Source of the DNA: Trichopria drosophilae
Taxonomy: Eukaryota > Arthropoda > Insecta > Hymenoptera > Diapriidae
DNA: 64,000 nt
Assembly (NCBI GenBank): GCA_030407085.1
Contig: CM059585.1
Coordinates: 2,799,001 to 2,863,000 of the forward strand
Reading direction: 5' to 3'
In this document: positions 39,171 to 50,660 of the stretch, piece by piece
How positions within the stretch are numbered: position 1 is the stretch's first letter
Layout of the letters: each line of letters starts with the position of its first letter
The notes under the pieces: model-generated
The model's input: the letters and a program-made list of their open reading frames with translations, nothing else
Told to the model about the DNA's origin: nothing
Database searches by the model: none
Made by a program: the position numbers and the translations under genes

Positions 39171-41317
39171 GTAAAATTCACAGAGCGGACGGAGATTATA
39201 TTTTGAATAATTAGTCCCGTAATCTAAAATAAATATTTTTTATTAACTTTAGTGGAATAGTTGGAGAGGTCGGCAATTCTTTTTCAAGGCTAAGGAATTC
39301 AAGAGAACACAGGCTGAAGTCGCAATTTTGTTAAATTTGTAAAAAATTTTCAAAACATACCTTGGAAACACAAACACCGGAATGAGACGTCATTTTCAAT
39401 TTATGCTAATATTGTTTAACCATAACATAAAGTTATTTGATTTATTTCAACGGAAAGTTCTAATTATGTTTATCAGAAAGATAGTATTTTTAACCAGAAT
39501 TTATTATTATTTTAACATAAAATGTCAGTTACAGTAAGGTAAAGAAACTTTTCTGATAAAGTATTCTGCTTATTACTTAATCAAAAATTCACTATCAAAA
39601 TTTTATTGTAAATATAAAAGTATTTACTTACCAAAGAATTTTTCTACAAATCTATCGTATTATTAGAATTATATGAATACAAGATTTCTGGAAATGTTTC
39701 TTTCATATTTTATTTAAATTGTGTAAAACGAGTTTCTGAAGAAAAAAATATGACACCCTGTTTCGACGTATTTTTACCTCTCCTGACTACGAATATGATA
39801 ATCAAAACGTTGTAATTTTAAAAAGATCGCAAAAAACCTATTTTATTAACTTTTTGTTTTTATGATAAAATTTTTCGAATAACAAAAAATACAGTATCGA
39901 ATTCTTTACAAAATAAGGTTGTGAATATTCTTTCGCAAGCTCAATGGTATTCGAGTGAAAGACAATTGAAAATGAAGAAAGCAGGGAAATAAAAATATTC
40001 TGTGCGGACCAAAACCAGATACTAGCCTAATAAACGAGATTATATGCCAAATTGTCAGTGAATTTTTGCTTGCCCTGCGAAAAATGTTAAGTACATCTAT
40101 TAGTCATACAAGTATCGTACGGAATATGTCAAATTTTATTACAAGAAAGACAATAATTTAATAGTTAGTTTTATGAGCATACCATCATGCATTATTTGAG
40201 TTTTATGGAAATTACATAAAAATCTCATCCCTATCAGGTCAATTTTCATACAAATCGTAAATATTGTCGAATAGGGTTTCCGTAACACAGTGCGTGTACT
40301 ATACGACATTTATATAAAATTTACAAGGTACTTGTTTCAAATTCTCATGTGATTCTCATGAGAATCCTACCTAAAATTTTTCGCAGGGTGCACTCGAACG
40401 TTTTTTGTCTTTCGAGTTTATCGAGTGTCATACGTTTCATTCGATCGTTTATGAAATATGGAAGACAAAATATTTATTTTTCATTCGAAGTAATACGTTT
40501 TTGTAGTCTGTTGAAAATTAATGATATTTCATACGAGTTTATTGGTTTTACATTCTATTTGCATTTCGAAATTAGGCGTTTTCGCATATATAACTTCCAA
40601 ATTAACACTGAGCATGTCATCATTTGAAAACGCCTAATATCGCATTAAATGTTAGTATATTTTATTCAAAATCGGAAACAAATCGAATGTAAGCAGAAAA
40701 TCACTGATGATTTTGCACACGATCTCGTTTATTGGGAGATGACCACTACGACAAAAATGCTAATGAAGAGACTCTGATCTTCAAATACACTGAACTTTCA
40801 CGTAGATTCAGTTATTGTTTGTACATATGTGTTTAGATGTTAATTAAAGTTAGGCTATAGTATAGAAAGAGAAGAGAGCATGCACCCAATCGCTTGATCT
40901 GTTAGACAAAAGAATTCAAATTTACAAATTTTACTTACCTCTTGTTCCCACATGTGACAAGTGATTTTAATACGAAGAGCTCAATTTGAATTACATCCAG
41001 CTTCAACGTCGATAAAACAATCGAATAGAAAGTATCCCAAAGTGGATTATGAAGAAACTAACAAAAACTATGGAAGCGCAGATTAATACAATTATGAATG
41101 ATTGGGAATTAACATTAGGTTATATCATGATCTGGGATAAATTCAAGCCAGATTTTTAGCCTGTCGTGGTAACAAAGCACCCATGCCCCAGGCAAATAAA
41201 AATAAATTAAGATTTAACAAATCATGGACAAGATAAAATATTTTGCGACTCGGACATTTATAAGACGTGGAAACGGTGTGGCTAACATGAAGAGCCGAAG
41301 CCAAATATGAATACGTA

Positions 41318-41755
41318 TGTTACGGACAGAATCGATGTTTTATCGACTGGGGTACCCGGCGTAGGTTTTTCCCACAAAGGTGGTTTTCCCTACGCCATTG
41401 CACACCCGAATGGGGGTAGCTCTCAAAATGAAGCTGGCCTGTTAGGTAAATTATGTAAAAGGCCCTTCAAAATGGCGACGATCTCGATAAAATTACTTGT
41501 AATTCGAATAGTATAATACTGATGTATAATATAACGTATTAGTCTCTTTAATCGTTCGAGAGTTTGAAAAGTCGAACTAAGATGTGAAAAACTGACGATC
41601 GGGTTTAGAGAGAACGTTTCGGAACGTCGTCGGGTTAGGAAGTCCGCGTCGCGATTGGATCGTCGCCGGCACTGATCGGAATAAATAATTAATATTTTCG
41701 TGTAGCCGATCAAACCGCGTGTTTTATTTACAAGCCCTTCCACCAGTCGCTAACA
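41318..41755 (+). mobile_element. Solo LTR, Ty3/gypsy-like
   Basis: Starts TGTTACGG and ends CGCTAACA (TGTTA/TAACA termini). It is flanked by ACGTA (41313-41317) and ACGTG (41756-41760), a 5-bp target duplication with one mismatch. It contains AATAAA at 41681-41686 and a more GC-rich body than its surroundings. No internal gag-pol region is adjacent. Orientation is assumed from AATAAA. Confidence 0.55.
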
Positions 41756-41895
41756 ACGTGACAAACCGAAATCTCTTAACGTCTACAATTAGAGCAGTTA
41801 GGTCTTTCAAAAAAAGTTAGTAGATCAAGGTTCAAAATCTTTCTATCGCTATATTCGACAATTAATGACATCAGTAGTAAGTGCATTACATGTTT

Positions 41896-42328
41896 AAAAA
41901 AACAAGGAGGACAAAACACTGAGGACCAACAAGAAATTGCTAAAATCTTTGCAGATCCTGGCAGTGTCTTCGTACCAGAGCACCGACTGCACAGCTTTGC
42001 TTTTCAATATCTTAAACGAGGAGCAAACATTCGAGGATATAGGCTTCAACATACAAACACACACCATCCTCAAAGGCCTAAAAAATGAATACCTCTTCTG
42101 GGCTGGATAGCGTACATCCAAGATCCAATACCACTGAAAGAGTTAGAACCAATATTGTCTTTATTATTTACTAAAATCATGAATGAAAGTTTTGACTATA
42201 GAAACATCCCAGAATTGGGAACTGTTATTTATTACGTACATATTGGATCTCACGAAGGATATAACAGCGGGGATTTCAATGTTACGACGACACCGAAGAA
42301 AGAAATCAAAGAGCATCGTATTATTTGA
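41896..42328 (+). pseudogene. Degenerate non-LTR reverse-transcriptase fragment
   Basis: Two plus-strand pieces in different frames: one containing NTEDQQEIAKIFAD, then one containing PIPLKELEPILSLLFTKIMN. In spacing and wording they resemble the region of a jockey-like reverse transcriptase preceding the finger/palm core (compare 'HIADLFAKHF' and 'SLIEPIFIIFNNSL' in the element at 61-64 kb). Frameshift and stops show it is dead. The family assignment is tentative. Confidence 0.35.
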
Positions 42329-43050
42329 ATAACTGGGAGATAAAAATTAAAATAGTACATAGATATATGATTTATTATAACTGAAGACTGAAAATGGAAA
42401 ATAGCTGTCGTGAAGAATGTAAACAAACCTTTATACTGGGTATCCAAAAACTGAGTTAGCAATCTGTCGGATTTAGAGTCTGTATGATAATTTCAGCATA
42501 AAATTTTAGTACCAAAATTGGATCTTATCCCCAGAATTCGAATGGCGGCCCATTGAATTGTTTAGAAAAAAAAACTTGGTATGCATTAACTCAAGTGGGA
42601 TAAGTGAGTACTTGTTGTAAAGGTTCTCTGAAGCTCTACAATTCATCGTTATGATATTTTCACCCATGATTAATATATCTCTAGTTATAGCCCCGGAACG
42701 GGGAAAAATTCTTGAGATATCTGCGCGTTTCATCGGATATTTTCATCTTTTCAGTCTACAACAATTATTGTATATTATTCCTAATATTTGATGGTATATT
42801 TGTAACGCAAATCAGGATGCGGAATTAATGATTTTAATGATTATTTAAATTTGTTGAAATTCAATTTAGAATTGTGATAAAATATCATTCATGCGTTCTG
42901 TGAAGATATATACATATAGTAAGTAATTATTACAGTTGATTTAACAATAATTTTTATTTCATAACTTTTACAATGGATGGTTTTATCGAAGAAAGACAAA
43001 TTTTGCGAGAAATGTACTTCATGTAACAGGTATAATCGAATAAAATGTTA

Positions 43051-43375
43051 GTGTACCTTTAACAATGCCGATTCGAAACGCTTCGCTAGTTTTTGTTCTT
43101 CTTTTTCATATTCTTCATTTTTAAAATATTTATAGTTGAAATTAGGAAGAGCTTCGATAGCCCAATAGTATAATTCTAATGGAGTTTTTATCGGACTTTG
43201 TATTTTTTGTAAACTTGTTCTAACAGCAAGTCTTTTCAGTGTTTCTTCTAGACCGTCGCAGGGTCCTTGTGATGTTGTGAAGAAGTGCCATTGTTATTTT
43301 GCCAAATGTATGAAGTTTGTCTTATTTTTGTATTGTCCACTTGCCCCGTCAGAAAAATATATAATATGATTGACA
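43051..43375 (-). pseudogene. Remnant of an arthropod multi-copy (mobile-element-type) protein
   Basis: Minus-strand reading gives FSDGASGQYKNKTNFIHL, a stop, then QWHFFTTSQGPCDGLEETLK and SPIKTPLELYYWAIEALPNF. The order SDGA-QYKNK-F then W-F-TS-G-CDG-TLKRL is one I associate with uncharacterised multi-copy proteins in many insect genomes, probably of transposon origin. An in-frame stop, a shortened motif (SQGPCDG where SHGKGPCDG is usual) and no flanking exons mark it as broken. Confidence 0.4.
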
Positions 43376-44202
43376 CTTAGTATTTTTTACGAATGAATTT
43401 GACAAGACCTGACTGACATGTGTGCAGTACACAGTGCATGTGTGCAGCAACGGTGTCGTGATTTAGACACTCAGAAGTGGACACCAGATTTATCATTTGC
43501 AACACATTTTTGTCGTCTTTTTAATAAATTGCGAACGGATGAATCGTTGCTTGACTGTTATTCCAAAGCATGATTCCTACAGAATTTTGACCTATAAAGG
43601 CGTAGTTTAACAACAAAAATTGTTCTATGATTAAAAATAACGGAGATATAACTTACCTTGAAAATTACCATAAAACGCACAAACACAAATGTTGAAATCG
43701 CTGTACATTCGAAAATAAATTTTAAAAAAATCTCGATCCACGTGTTTACTTATTTTATACCTAGAAATAGTATACAAAGTTTGAAGCGATTTAAAAATGT
43801 CGAAAATAAAAGTGTACGGTTTGTATAAGAATGTCTCATTTTGAAAGCTTTCAGATCACTGTGCGTTTCTACACGTCAAACAAGAATGAACTTTTATACA
43901 AGTGTATACCGATTTATATTATTGATTCTGAAATGTTAAAAAAATGTAAAGTAAAATAATAAAATTTAAATTTTGTAATAAAGTTCCTACAAAAGTTTTA
44001 ATAAAATGTATTACTATCAGACTCCCGAACTACGAATGTGTAAAAATTTCTGTATGTAGGTATCGACGTTTTGGGCCGATTCATTAAGGTATTAACAACT
44101 CTCTAATGCCCAATGTTGTATAGGGAGGTAAGAAAAAACTTACTTTTTTCGAAATTGGTTGATCATTAACGCACTACAAGCAGACACATTGTGCAGTATA
44201 TA

Positions 44203-45393
44203 CAGAGTGTCCAAGAACTGACCAGCAGTATTGCAGAAGGTGATTCTCCTTTATATTTCAAACGAAATAGTCCTCTACCAAAATTGGATCTAAGGCTCAG
44301 AATTTCAGTGACTTGTCAGTGAAGTTTAGAAAAAAATTCCCTTTTCTGCAATAACTCGGCTCTATTTTAAGTTATTTCAACGAGCGAGGGCACATTTTCA
44401 AGCCCTTTTTTAGCCCTACAATTCACCCATAACAACATTTGACCTGCGATTAATATTTCTAAAGATAAGGCCTCAAAAAATGGTAAAAAAGGGCTTTAAT
44501 TGTCTTCGTGGCTCAGGCGGTAACGCACTGGACTACGAAGTCGTAGGTCATGAGTTCGATCCCCGTCCGGTGAACGATTTTTCGATTTTGTTTTCAAGCA
44601 GCAGCTAGCTGTTGGTAAGACGAGCCACATTGTTTGTTTACGTTTCAAAAATATTGTTTATCTGTCGGAAATCGACTCATGACCGCTGACTTGATGTAGG
44701 TTTCTGCAGTTCCTATATTTCATACACAAATGTGAAGTATGGCGCCATCTTCTTAAGTCGATCTGCAGCTCTCGTAAAATCTGACGATTAATTATATGGT
44801 AACAATTCAGCAAAAGAGCGATTCCGCCCGTTAAATAATAATAAAAAAAGGCCAATTTTTGCGGGTTTTCGGATCTAACTCACTTTGCTAAATATTTAAC
44901 GAAATATCACGTTAGAGCAAGTTGTAGAGCTCAAAAAAAAATGAAGAATTTGATACCTCATACGTTCGTTTCGATACAACTTCCACGGGAATACTCTTAA
45001 TGTTGTAGAATTGACGAAAACGCGTTCGGTACTGACGACGCAGGTTTGTCACCAATTCTAAGACTTTAACAGCGTTTTGAGGACTCCTAAAAAATTGGCC
45101 TTTTTTTACCATTTTTTAGGCCATAACGTCGGAAATATTCATCGCAGGTCTAATATTCTCAGGGATGAACTCCATTCAGCATAAATAGAGCTTAAAAATG
45201 AGCCATCATTCATTGAAATAAGTTAAAAAAGAGCCGAGTTATTGCAAAAGGAGTAATTTTTTTTTCGTAAACTTTAATGGCTCGTCACTCAAATTCTGAG
45301 CCTCAGATCCAATTATAATAAAGGACTTTCCGGTTTGAAATGTGATGTAGAATCACCTCCTGAAGGATTGTTGGTTAGTTCTTGGACACCCCG
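44203..45393. mobile_element. TA-flanked element with long inverted arms and tRNA-like core
   Basis: Arms of nearly 300 bp pair 44203-44475 with 45110-45393. Ends read CAGAGTGTCCAAGAACTGACC and (reversed) CGGGGTGTCCAAGAACTAACC, flanked by TA on each side (44201-44202 and 45394-45395) as in Tc1/mariner-type insertions. No transposase frame. Arms share CTCGGCTCT…TTATTTCAA and GGCCTAAAAAATGG-type sequence. Confidence 0.7.
44499..44576 (+). ncRNA. tRNA-derived (SINE-like) pol III promoter sequence
   Basis: GTGGCTCAGGCGG fits an A box, and GAGTTCGATCCC 36 bp downstream fits a B box, as in tRNA genes. A GACT-ACGA-AGTC hairpin sits where an anticodon arm would be. The acceptor ends (GTCTTCG and CCGGTGA) do not pair well, so it is not a normal tRNA. 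A tRNA-derived SINE head is more likely. It lies in the loop of the TA-flanked element. Confidence 0.5.
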
Positions 45394-45939
45394 TATACTA
45401 ACTTTTTTTATTCGGAGCACGAAAATCGATAGAAATGTATTGGGGGTAATAAAAATAGTGAAACTTACTCGGGAGTTAAATACTTAAAATGCCCTCAAGT
45501 AAACGAGAAATTAGTAAGAATTATCGAAAATTGAATAATTCTTAACACTTCATATTGATAATAACTGAGTTGTCGATGTTTGAATTCAACTTCTGTAACT
45601 TCTCCATTTTTTCTATATTCTGAATGATTTTTAATGCGATTTTATTGAAAGTTTCTTCTATGACTGTAATCTGAATCCTTTAAGAATCTAATTAACGTTG
45701 AATTTATTCGAAATTTCTTAGAGTATTACAATTCGGAATACGGTGTGCCTGAATCCGTCTCAACCTCAAGGTGATATAACTTGAAATATTCCTTCTGGAA
45801 TTAAAAGTGCGTTATGTGTACAAGTTTTTCTAGCAAAAAAGAAAATCATCGAATAAGCCGTTTTTAAGAACTGCTCATTACAAATTTTATTTTATTAACT
45901 CAATATTTAAAAATAAATATACAAGGGTTTTTGAGGTCA

Positions 45940-47590
45940 CTCAATTACGAATTTAAACTCAGAATTTCGACTTTCAAAATGGCGGATCCAATATGGCGGT
46001 CCAAAATCTAAAATATTACTAAAAATAAACGAAACTTTGTATTCGTACTTTTTTAAGGTCGCTGGTTACGAATCTAAACTCAGAAATTCGAAATTCAAAA
46101 TGGCGGATCCAATATGGCGGACAAAAATCTAAAATATTACTAAAAATAAACGAAACTTTGTATTCGTACTTTTTTAAGGTCGCTGGTTACGAATCTAAAC
46201 TCAGAAATTCGAAATTCAAAATGGCGGATCCAATATGGCGGACAAAAATCTAAAATATTACTAAAAATAAACGAAACTTTGTATTCGGTTGTTTTTAAGG
46301 TCGCTGTTTACGAATCTAAACTCAGAATTTCGAAATTCAAAATGGCGGATCCAATATGGCGGACAAAAATCTAAAATATTACTAAAAATAAACGAAACTT
46401 TGTATTCGCTTGTTTTTAAGGTCGCTGATTACGAATCTGAACTCAGAATTTCGATATTCAAAATGGCGGATCCAACATGGCGGTCCAAAATCTAAAATAT
46501 AACTAAAAATAAACGAAACTTTGTATTCGTACTTTTTTAAGGTCGCTGGTTACGAATCTAAACTCAGAATTTCGAAATTCAAAATGGCGGATCCAATATG
46601 GCGGACAAAAATCTAAAATATTAATAAAAATGAACAAAACTTTGTATTCGCATGTTTTTAAGGTCGCTGATTACGAATCTGAACTCAAAATTTCGACTTT
46701 CAAAATGGCGGATCCAATATGGCGGAAAAAAATCTAAAATATTACTAAAAATAAACGAAACTTTGTATTCGTTATTTTTTAAGGTCGCTGGTTACGAATC
46801 TAAACTCAGAAATTCGAAATTCAAAATGGCGGATCCAATATGGCGGACAAAAATCTAAAATATTAATAAAAATGAACAAAACTTTGTATTCGCATGTTTT
46901 TAAGGTCGCTGATTACGAATCTGAACTCAAAATTTCGAAATTCAAAATGGCGGATCCAATATGGCGGACAAAAATCTAAAATATTACTAAAAATAAACGA
47001 AACTTTGTATTCGGTTGTTTTTAAGGTCGCTGTTTACGAATCTAAACTCAGAATTTCGAAATTCAAAATGGCGGATCCAATATGGCGGACAAAAATCTAA
47101 AATATTACTAAAAATAAACGAAACTTTGTATTCGCTTGTTTTTAAGGTCGCTGATTACGAATCTGAACTCAGAATTTCGATATTCAAAATGGCGGATCCA
47201 ACATGGCGGTCCAAAATCTAAAATATAACTAAAAATAAACGAAACTTTGTATTCGTACTTTTTTAAGGTCGCTGGTTACGAATCTAAACTCAGAATTTCG
47301 AAATTCAAAATGGCGGATCCAATATGGCGGACAAAAATCTAAAATATTACTAAAAATAAACGAAACTTTGTATTCGCTTGTTTTTAAGGTCGCTGATTAC
47401 GAATCTAAACTCAGAATTTCGATATTCAAAATGGCGGATCCAATATGGCGGACAAAAATCTAAAATATTACTAAAAATAAACGAAACTTTGTATTCGTTT
47501 GTTTTTAAGGTCGCTGTTTACGAATCTAAACTCAGAATTTCGAAATTCAAAATGGCAGATCCAATGTGGCGGACAAAACAGACAATTTAA
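45940..47590 (+). repeat. Tandem array, 121-bp unit, about 14 copies
   Basis: Each unit reads AAAATAAACGAAACTTTGTATTCG, TTTTTAAGGTCGCTG, TTACGAATCTAAACTCAGAA, then AAAATGGCGGATCCAA-TATGGCGG and ACAAAAATCTAAAATATTA. The module box recurs at 121-bp steps from 45978 to 47551. The stretch from about 46265 is repeated almost exactly 726 bp (six units) later. Short 68-residue open frames across the units are not genes. Confidence 0.95.
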
Positions 47591-47885
47591 CTAAATATAG
47601 AAAGGCTTTTTATTCAAGAAAATGCTTGTTTTAAATATCAAATTATCAGAATACATGAACGTACAGCAAAATTAATTATCGAACAAGAAACAATGGCCAA
47701 ATATATGTTATACAAGGTTTTTAATTTTTTTCGGACACCCGTGGGGTATGGTAAGGAAATAATACACAAATATTTGAATTAGTACTGTAATGAACTTATG
47801 TATTAAATTAGATATAGATTAAATACAAATTATATACAAATTAATGGCGAATAAACTATACTGCTGAGGTCAACCGCACAACTAG

Positions 47886-50040
47886 TTAAATATGCTTGCT
47901 GTTGTAGGTACACGTAGCTTGTAAAAGTTTATTGGAATAATCAGAATGAGATTTTGACACTTTATATTTATCCCAAATTGATTTAAAATCGAAGTGTACA
48001 GATTCAATAGCTTGCTCGCTATAGTACCCAAGACCAGTTTTCTTCAATTCACAAAACTGTTCGACATGATAAAATACTATATGGATTTTTGGCGTAACGG
48101 AGATATTTAAATCCAAATAGCTCCTTTTGAAAGTTGATATGCAACTTTTATAATTTGATTTTAGTTCATTTCCAAAGCATGCAGTAACTACCTTTTTAAA
48201 ATCATCGAAAACTCGTACAAATTTTATTACTCCAATATTTTTATTGGCTCGCAAAGTATCTACATTATCCAGCAGTTTTTTGCATGAATTTCCTTTAAAG
48301 GCAGGACCACCGTGAGTAATTTCCCGATGGGCATTGCAAGATTTTGCCCATGTTAAAGATTCTTCTTCGTAATCTCTTAACATGTGTGTAAACAAAGAGT
48401 TTACAACGCCAAGCATCAAATGCAATTCTGGTGGCGGAATAAGTTCTAGAAAAGTTGTGTCGCTTTCAGCATTAAATAATGGACGATTTACGCAATTTTT
48501 AAAATATTTTGCGTTCTCTTTTATAGCTCCGGCTTGAATCCAGTTTTTGTAATTTTCTGTCGTATTTCCTATAGTTCTGTAATTGCCACAAGTATCGAGT
48601 TTGTCTTTTTCTGCATCACAATAAGTGCAAGGACAGAAACTGCTGCGTGACATGAGCCCAAGCAAAATATTTGCTAACTTAAGATCTGTTGCAATTGTGC
48701 CGTTGAAAGAACCAATGTTTAAAGCCGACCACAACTGTGAAATGTTTTCGTAATTCTCTTGCGCATTCGGAGCTATAGCTAAAATAAACAATTTTTTAAC
48801 TCCGGAATCTTTAAATCTTTTAGCAGCAATACCTTCAATAAATTTAGAACGTTTAGATTCATGGTCATTTGCAAAATTGTTACTGTCATCGGCCAGAATT
48901 GATAGGCAAATCTTCAAAAAGCCACCACCGCCATCAATACCTAATTTAAAATTGGCTTCATTTACATTCCTTCGTTCCATAATGTAATTGATCAGAGCAG
49001 GAACATCAGTACAATATACAACCATTTCCGAAGCATCAGTTATTTTTTTGCTCTTAATATTTACAAATTTAAAATTTTTGCAGCTAAAGAAATTGTCGAC
49101 AAAATGCGATCTTTTAGCAATTTTTGATTTTAGTCCAGGTTCAATAATTTTTCTACTTTGTGTAGCGTAACGGACGGATGAAGCAATCGAAATAATTGAT
49201 CTATTACTTAAGTTTAAATTAGTTTGGATTTTAGAAAAATCATCGACAGAGAGCAATGGTTTGCTTTTAAAAGAATTTTCCCTAGCCTTGCTATCTTTAC
49301 CTATTATATTAACATGAAGTGGTTGACCACCACGCACTTGTAATTTTAAATTAGAAGATCCAGTTTCAGAAATTTTGTTTTTTACGACTTTAGATATTAT
49401 TTGGCTTTGTTCCTTGGCTGAAGTATTTATTATATAATTAGACAGATTTTCTACTCGAGTTGCTTCATTGCACTTGTGAAATTTTCCTTTTCCGATAATA
49501 GAAAAACAAGCACTACATCGTTTTTCAATAACAGCGTTAACATCAATTGATTTGGATTTATTATCGTGCAAATCTAAAATACATATTATAATATTTAATA
49601 TAAAACACGAAGTGAAAAAAGTTTTAAATTTTGAAATTGTCTTATAAAAAAAATGTATTTTTTTTATTGTTATTATTATTATTACCTGAACTTATGCTAT
49701 ATATACTATTATTCTCAGACGTTCCAGGTCTACTCCTAGCTACTTCACATAATTTGCAATCACACTTTAGGTTATTATCAGATCTTCTTTGTAGAAAAAT
49801 GGTTAAATCTGGAAATTTCTTCTCTACTTTATCTCCTTTTTTCAAACTATATACGTAACTCTTGCATGAATTACACAACGCAGCAGGTACATTATCATCG
49901 TCGATATAATTTTCAAATTGATTTTGTACTTCGGTTTTTAATGCTCCCTTCAGGGGAATCATGATCTTCATTTTTCGTAAACATAATAAACAAACTTTTA
50001 GCCGATTTTCTTTATGCGTTAAGGCGTGATCTTTCGACAT
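47886..50040 (-). CDS. Transposase-like protein with N-terminal zinc-finger motifs (two exons)
   Basis: Exon 1 is 50040-49686 and exon 2 49573-47886, joined by a 112-bp GT-AG intron, giving 680 residues. Residues 1-118 have paired cysteines (CLLC 17-20, CNSC 56-59, CDCKLC 93-98), a zinc-binding pattern. A second Cys pair lies near 138-141 (CSAC) with HKC at about 151-153. The C-terminal part has LGIDGGGG (D332), ATDLKLAN (D415), CPCTYC (CxxC 434-437), PELHLMLG (H503), GNSCKKLLDN and YSEQAIES (E638/E642). This order matches RNase H-like DDE transposases with a C2C/H insertion (Transib, Chapaev/CMC, RAG1). The match is by layout, not alignment. It is the only large gene in the element and has no disruptions, so it is the likely source of its mobility. 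Confidence 0.75.
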
Positions 50041-50189
50041 GTTATAATACGATTACTTTCAAAATGGCATTAAAGATCTCTTTTGATTAAATAAATGTCA
50101 GGTTAGATACTGCTGTTGCAATTGACATGTTACTATGTTATAAGAAAACAAATGCTGCACTCGGACGTAATAAAAAGAATTGATGGTAA

Positions 50190-50660
50190 TAATGACGCGC
50201 GCGAGTTTAGTAATATTTTACATATCGATCACGTGTATTGGATCCGTCATTTTGAAATTTACAATTCTAAGTTTAGATTCGTAATCAGCGACCTTGAAAA
50301 CATATGAATATAAAGTTTCGTTTATTTTTAGTAATATTTTAGATTTTTGACCGCCATACTGGATCCGCCATTTTGAATTTAGAAATTCTGAGTTTAGATT
50401 CGTAACCAGCGACCTTAAAAAAGTACGAATACAAAGTTTCGTTTATTTTTAGTAATATTTTAGATTTTTGTCCGCCATATTGGATCCGCCATTTTGAAAT
50501 TCGAAATTTTGAGTTCAGATTCGTAATCAGCGACCTTAAAAACATGCGAATACAAAGTTTTGTTCATTTTTATTAATATTTTAGATTTTTGTCCGCCATA
50601 TTGGATCCGCCATTTTGAATTTCGAAATTCTGAGTTTAAATTCGTAATTGAGTGACCTCA
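50190..50660 (-). repeat. Right-hand subterminal array, 121-bp unit, 4 copies
   Basis: Inverted counterpart of the left array. GGATCCGCCATTTTG boxes sit about 121 bp apart (about 50239, 50360, 50481 and 50602; the first reads GGATCCGTCATTTTG) and run directly into the right terminal repeat at about 50660. Confidence 0.9.

Larger units (their letters stand above)
35201..41317. other. Intergenic, repeat-rich, no gene recognised
   Basis: AT-rich sequence between the G-alpha promoter and the solo LTR. It contains the 350-bp tandem repeat pair, an ATGGCGG-module cluster and a large inverted repeat, all listed separately. There are several short motifs around GGGGTAAAAGTCGGC (36970, 37547-37580, 37733-37745), possibly ends of another small element. 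A C-run lies at 36525-36536. Confidence 0.5.

Noticed and set aside
44499..44576. Functional tRNA gene
   Set aside because: A and B boxes are good, but the acceptor ends do not pair and the anticodon arm is only a 4-bp stem.
46289..47590. Repeated 68-residue open frames (MFLRSL…MADP-WR)
   Set aside because: One per two 121-bp units, produced by the tandem array; the same words appear wherever the ATGGCGG module occurs.
45940..47590. CRISPR-like array
   Set aside because: The 121-bp units are homogenised along their whole length with no unique spacers, and the genome is eukaryotic.
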